Shown: in pieces, positions 61,901 through 64,000 of the stretch
How positions within the stretch are numbered: position 1 is the stretch's first letter
Layout of the letters: the number at the start of each line of letters is the position of its first letter
Source: Phytopythium helicoides
Taxonomy: Eukaryota; Oomycota; Peronosporomycetes; Pythiales; Pythiaceae
Assembly: GCA_024867545.1 (NCBI GenBank)
Contig: JANFNE010000009.1
Span: 718,501 to 782,500 of the forward strand
Direction: 5' to 3'
DNA length: 64,000 bases
Made by a program: the position numbers and the translations under genes
The notes under the pieces: model-generated
Told to the model about the DNA's origin: nothing
What the model saw: only the letters and a program-made list of their open reading frames with translations
Database searches by the model: none

Positions 61901-64000
61901 GAAGAGACGATGTTGTCACTGTACTCACCTTGACGTTCACAGGTGGGTCGGGAGATCGTGTAGGCGCCAGCGGACTCGGGGCGAGGGTCGCACGACTGTA
62001 TCCAATCGAATTCTTGGCTTTGACTTGAACGAAATATCGCACTCCATTCGTAAGTCCCGTTGCAGTGTATATAAGTGGACTACCAGTTGTCCCTGCCATT
62101 AGGGCTGGGATGGCACTAGCTGCGATTTCCAACGGAGCTTGCTTTGCTGCTGAATCGAACGTCGATACCGTGTCAATGTCGATCCAATAGTTCGTAATGG
62201 CTGCACCGTTGCTGCCCTGTCCATCTCGGGTAGGTGGTTGTATCTGAATTTGAAATGAAGTCCCAGAAAATGGCACGAGCGTCACAGATATAGGCGGATC
62301 TGGGACTTTGTCTTTAGTTGTTGCCGAAAGCGGATAGCTCCACTTGCGGTTGTTAGGCGGATTTCCATCGAGGGCAATTTGCTGTACTGGCACAGAGTTG
62401 ACGGCTGCAACACGCACGTAATACGTTGTAGCAGTCGAAAGCTGAGAGATCAAATAGCGATAGGGTGGGGACCCAGCGAGTAGAGTGCCAGAGATTACCG
62501 CGGGCTCGAACGTGGAGTAGTATAATGCATAAGTTTTGCCGGAGAAGCTTGCACAACCATGGTTAGCTTTGACGATCACGGTAAGTCCCACTATCGCTTG
62601 CGCTACCTCGAGAACACAAGAGTCGTCGGCCACAGTGAATTGCGTGCCAACAGTCATACGCGAGGAAACTAATGAGCCAGTTGACGTGGTTAGCACGTTA
62701 GATCCCGAGAGCGAGACCGCGCAGTTCGTGCAGATTGGTAGGCCGTGCTTAAACACTGAGGTGACGTCCCATTGTACGATGTACGACGAAATGTCATTGT
62801 TGAAGTTGGGGCTCACATTCGTCGTAGCAAGTGCAGGAGGAGAGAAGAATACCTCAAGTTGTGTACCGGAAACTACTGCCAAGTCCACATTCGTAGGTGC
62901 GTTGGGGACCTGACTGGGGGTTGCACTCACGGGCGGAAGTACTGAAACTCCCTTGCCATGCTCGTTATATGCATCGACCTGCAGGAAGTATTGCTGACCC
63001 ATTGTCAGCTGTCTGTTGGTTCCATTCGGTAAGTAGTAGCACTTGGTACATGCATTTCCAGTTATGCGCACGTCTGCATCAAGCGGGTACAGACGCGGAA
63101 CCTTTGCGCGCAAGTAAGTCAGTGTTGGAACGCGAAGCATCGTCACGGTCCAAATGTATCCCTTGGACCACTCGTACGCCCGGACTCCAGTCTGGGAGAC
63201 TCCTGCATAGCCTGTTTCATGACCGTTTATATCACCCAAGTACAGCCTAGTCGAGTGCAGCGCTGAGGAGAAGTCATCAACTCGTACAGTGTACCACAAT
63301 CCACCTATACGAATAAGATCCCCTGGAAGCCCATACGCGCCACTTGCAAAGTCACAAGTTTCCCCGGCAGAGCAAGTGACGTAAATCTGGCCATTCATGA
63401 CATCGACCTTTCCGTCCAATGGCTGATAAGATGGCTCACGAACAACACCTACCGTGTTAATCGTCGACAAATCTTCGAGTGCATAGCGCACCTGATCCGC
63501 TGTCGATTCTGCATTGAGAGCTCGCGTGTACACCCCACCATACCCGACTTGGAAAGTCCCACTCATCTTTGCATCTGGTTGTGCATTGTACACCCCATCG
63601 ATTGATTTTGATGCCACATTGCCAATAACCGCATTTCCTGTGCTCGAGACAAATGTGAGGACGACATCTCCATAGACTTGATGTAATGTTACTGTGATCT
63701 CAGCCGGAGAAGATGCACAGAGAGTCGTTTGTGTGCCCCCGCTTGCTATGACAGATATTCCGTCAGCCTCCGTGTTAAATAGGGCAATCAGTATGTCTTC
63801 AACAGCTGTCAAAGTAGCATCGCCAGTCACAACTTGAGTAGCAGATCCCGCGGTAATTGTAATCTCATCCATCGCAATAGCAGTTGAAGTACATGTGAAA
63901 ACCATAACTTTCTTGCGGAAGTTCGTTGAGCCGGCTTGCTGTCGACTCACCACCACAGTCGTTGGCGTGCTGCTCTGCAATAGTGGTAACATACCTTCAA
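58902..64000 (-). CDS. Giant fibronectin type III repeat protein (5' partial)
   Basis: Only the 3' part is inside; the frame stays open to the right edge (1696 residues visible from the Met at 63992). At least eight FN3 domains are marked by closing-strand motifs such as QQYFLQVDAYNEHGKG, RYFVQVKAKNSIGYS, TYYVSVTAKNALGLG, QYYVRVRAKNSQGFG and TYFVRVLTVNAEGLK. A second, different module alternates with them (see findings). Cys pairs (CTKCYY, CTPCGSCADTCQ) suggest an extracellular place. No membrane span follows the last FN3; the protein ends GGFVSATVL. No intron is evident in 5 kb. Likely a surface adhesion or wall protein; exact role unknown. Confidence 0.8.
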   Translation of the reverse strand, partial: EGMLPLLQSSTPTTVVVSRQQAGSTNFRKKVMVFTCTSTAIAMDEITITAGSATQVVTGDATLTAVEDILIALFNTEADGISVIASGGTQTTLCASSPAEITVTLHQVYGDVVLTFVSSTGNAVIGNVASKSIDGVYNAQPDAKMSGTFQVGYGGVYTRALNAESTADQVRYALEDLSTINTVGVVREPSYQPLDGKVDVMNGQIYVTCSAGETCDFASGAYGLPGDLIRIGGLWYTVRVDDFSSALHSTRLYLGDINGHETGYAGVSQTGVRAYEWSKGYIWTVTMLRVPTLTYLRAKVPRLYPLDADVRITGNACTKCYYLPNGTNRQLTMGQQYFLQVDAYNEHGKGVSVLPPVSATPSQVPNAPTNVDLAVVSGTQLEVFFSPPALATTNVSPNFNNDISSYIVQWDVTSVFKHGLPICTNCAVSLSGSNVLTTSTGSLVSSRMTVGTQFTVADDSCVLEVAQAIVGLTVIVKANHGCASFSGKTYALYYSTFEPAVISGTLLAGSPPYRYLISQLSTATTYYVRVAAVNSVPVQQIALDGNPPNNRKWSYPLSATTKDKVPDPPISVTLVPFSGTSFQIQIQPPTRDGQGSNGAAITNYWIDIDTVSTFDSAAKQAPLEIAASAIPALMAGTTGSPLIYTATGLTNGVRYFVQVKAKNSIGYSRATLAPSPLAPTRSPDPPVNVKVSTVTTSSLPIQRATVTWQRPVSNGGLPISSYKVEWWRGDASRPEVQVIELKWTTRPAAAPFTLSFSGIQTSSMPFDVAPENMRSALMNIMPQVVGHITISRSTVNVQFGYQWSVTFASSAVNPGDQPMIRIHLDAVAVSAGVTGTVTEITPGVAVPSVADYPGTREIQLLVVSHAATTVGGFFRFSFKGSAWSSYIPVTSTADIVQQCLQQLPTLGQVSVTSSQATSVTRVWMVTFISVVGNAPALTVDSSKVTPATAFVGVKDGDNAVDNDGRPCLPGADAQWCLGRSWTGFSVGVASAAKIGEQAVSYSFYETIDANTLTYTITGLTPGFTYYVSVTAKNALGLGPRMRSSPSSIAPPVQVPQPPTNVAVDVNFGVATQLKAIWDAPASDGGADVWMYRIEYDPSPLFKNRGQQDVWCPTSPTPAVWRIQTSRTSTATVNGVTSPVGDAILNGYFNLVLTRQNRVLTTEPIPWNAVAASAEEAGGTPANSDVFCTPCGSCADTCQSAATFPFRRRELSGSMQSKLEYLSTITTGVKVSRTATADAGGGYTWTVTFNDVGDDFNLQPAASNSLTCATDINGAPQCNGAAYTVTTTKVTAGISNSVCSSVGQVIPAVGALNTGQLYYVRVFAYNKIGFSLPALAASPQKPMVVPGAPTGVTLQVSSVSELVVLFSPPDDNGGDAVTAYQVQWALDNAFSSGTGTQLVTLLSGGAPYTSVITGLVKGTQYYVRVRAKNSQGFGTYQPSSPTSLNPHTTPGAPTLVTLGVTSSTMLTVQWSVPDDDGGDSLTGFVVQWDVSASFDSLSVDATTARITDVTQRSYTITLLTSGTSYYVRVFAANRAGSGTPQTSSPASLVPVNTRPGKPHTLTAAATGNAGELSISWQLPRVPAHLLPCGGTQLVPQSCPVFGGVDVVFGGSAFESYLVQWSRSSDFAGYDWRSVVTASALVTGLDSGVTYFVRVLTVNAEGLKSDFCAKSNSGGYLCPDRLVLLDGSIVSGGFVSATVL

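Noticed and set aside
63969..63994. A donor/acceptor pair (GTATGT..TTGCAG) at the right edge as an intron
   Set aside because: It would be only 20 bases long, and the frame is open across it.

Overview
The window is gene-dense nuclear DNA from a eukaryote, most likely an oomycete (water mould). Three things support this. Introns are short, mostly 50-75 bases, with GTRNGT donors and CTAAC-like branch sites. Intergenic gaps are often only 30-350 bases. The gene set joins flagellate or animal-like cytoskeletal genes (dynein light intermediate chain, TOG-array protein, twinfilin, epsin) with a secreted plant cell wall lyase and FYVE/DysF/lipase and WW/ankyrin architectures of the oomycete kind. 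Genus is not decidable from sequence alone. I found 28 protein genes and no rRNA, tRNA, CRISPR array or transposon. Splice sites were read by hand from reading frame, GT..AG borders and family conservation.

Layout. 1-5 kb: a USP32-like deubiquitinase with a C-terminal CaaX box (5' end outside the window), then a dynein light intermediate chain. 5-19 kb: two homoserine O-acetyltransferase paralogues (one intronless and frameshifted, one with introns and intact) flank TFIIIC subunit 3, Spc24, a DysF-FYVE-lipase-FYVE protein and a secreted rhamnogalacturonan lyase. 19-24 kb: a small membrane protein, a nine-exon epsin and an unrecognised acidic protein. 24-38 kb: three large minus-strand scaffold genes (WW-ankyrin-coiled coil, ankyrin-TOG, WW-pseudokinase), interrupted by a divergent TDP2-like nuclease with an internal PARP-type zinc finger. 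This is the most novel stretch. 38-46 kb: TMEM234, the SWR1 subunit SWC5/CFDP1, two tandem class I histone deacetylases and mitochondrial dihydroorotate dehydrogenase. 46-55 kb: a USP48-like deubiquitinase with an added C-terminal zinc finger, ribosomal protein SA, and a PWWP-TFIIS chromatin protein. 55-64 kb: a cysteine-rich signal-anchored protein, twinfilin, SRP19 with a Met/Gly/Pro-rich insert, and the 3' part of a giant fibronectin-III surface protein that runs off the right edge.

Functions fall into a few groups: chromatin and transcription (HDAC pair, SWC5, PWWP-TFIIS, TFIIIC), ubiquitin removal (two USPs), cytoskeleton and trafficking (dynein LIC, Spc24, TOG protein, twinfilin, epsin, SRP19), metabolism (methionine and pyrimidine synthesis) and cell surface or host interaction (lyase, FN3 and Cys-rich proteins). 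I see no operon-like logic. Clustering is by head-to-head gene pairs sharing short promoters, several containing CCAAT boxes. The repeated WW, ankyrin and TOG modules in adjacent genes at 24-38 kb are the best candidate for an undescribed, functionally linked set.
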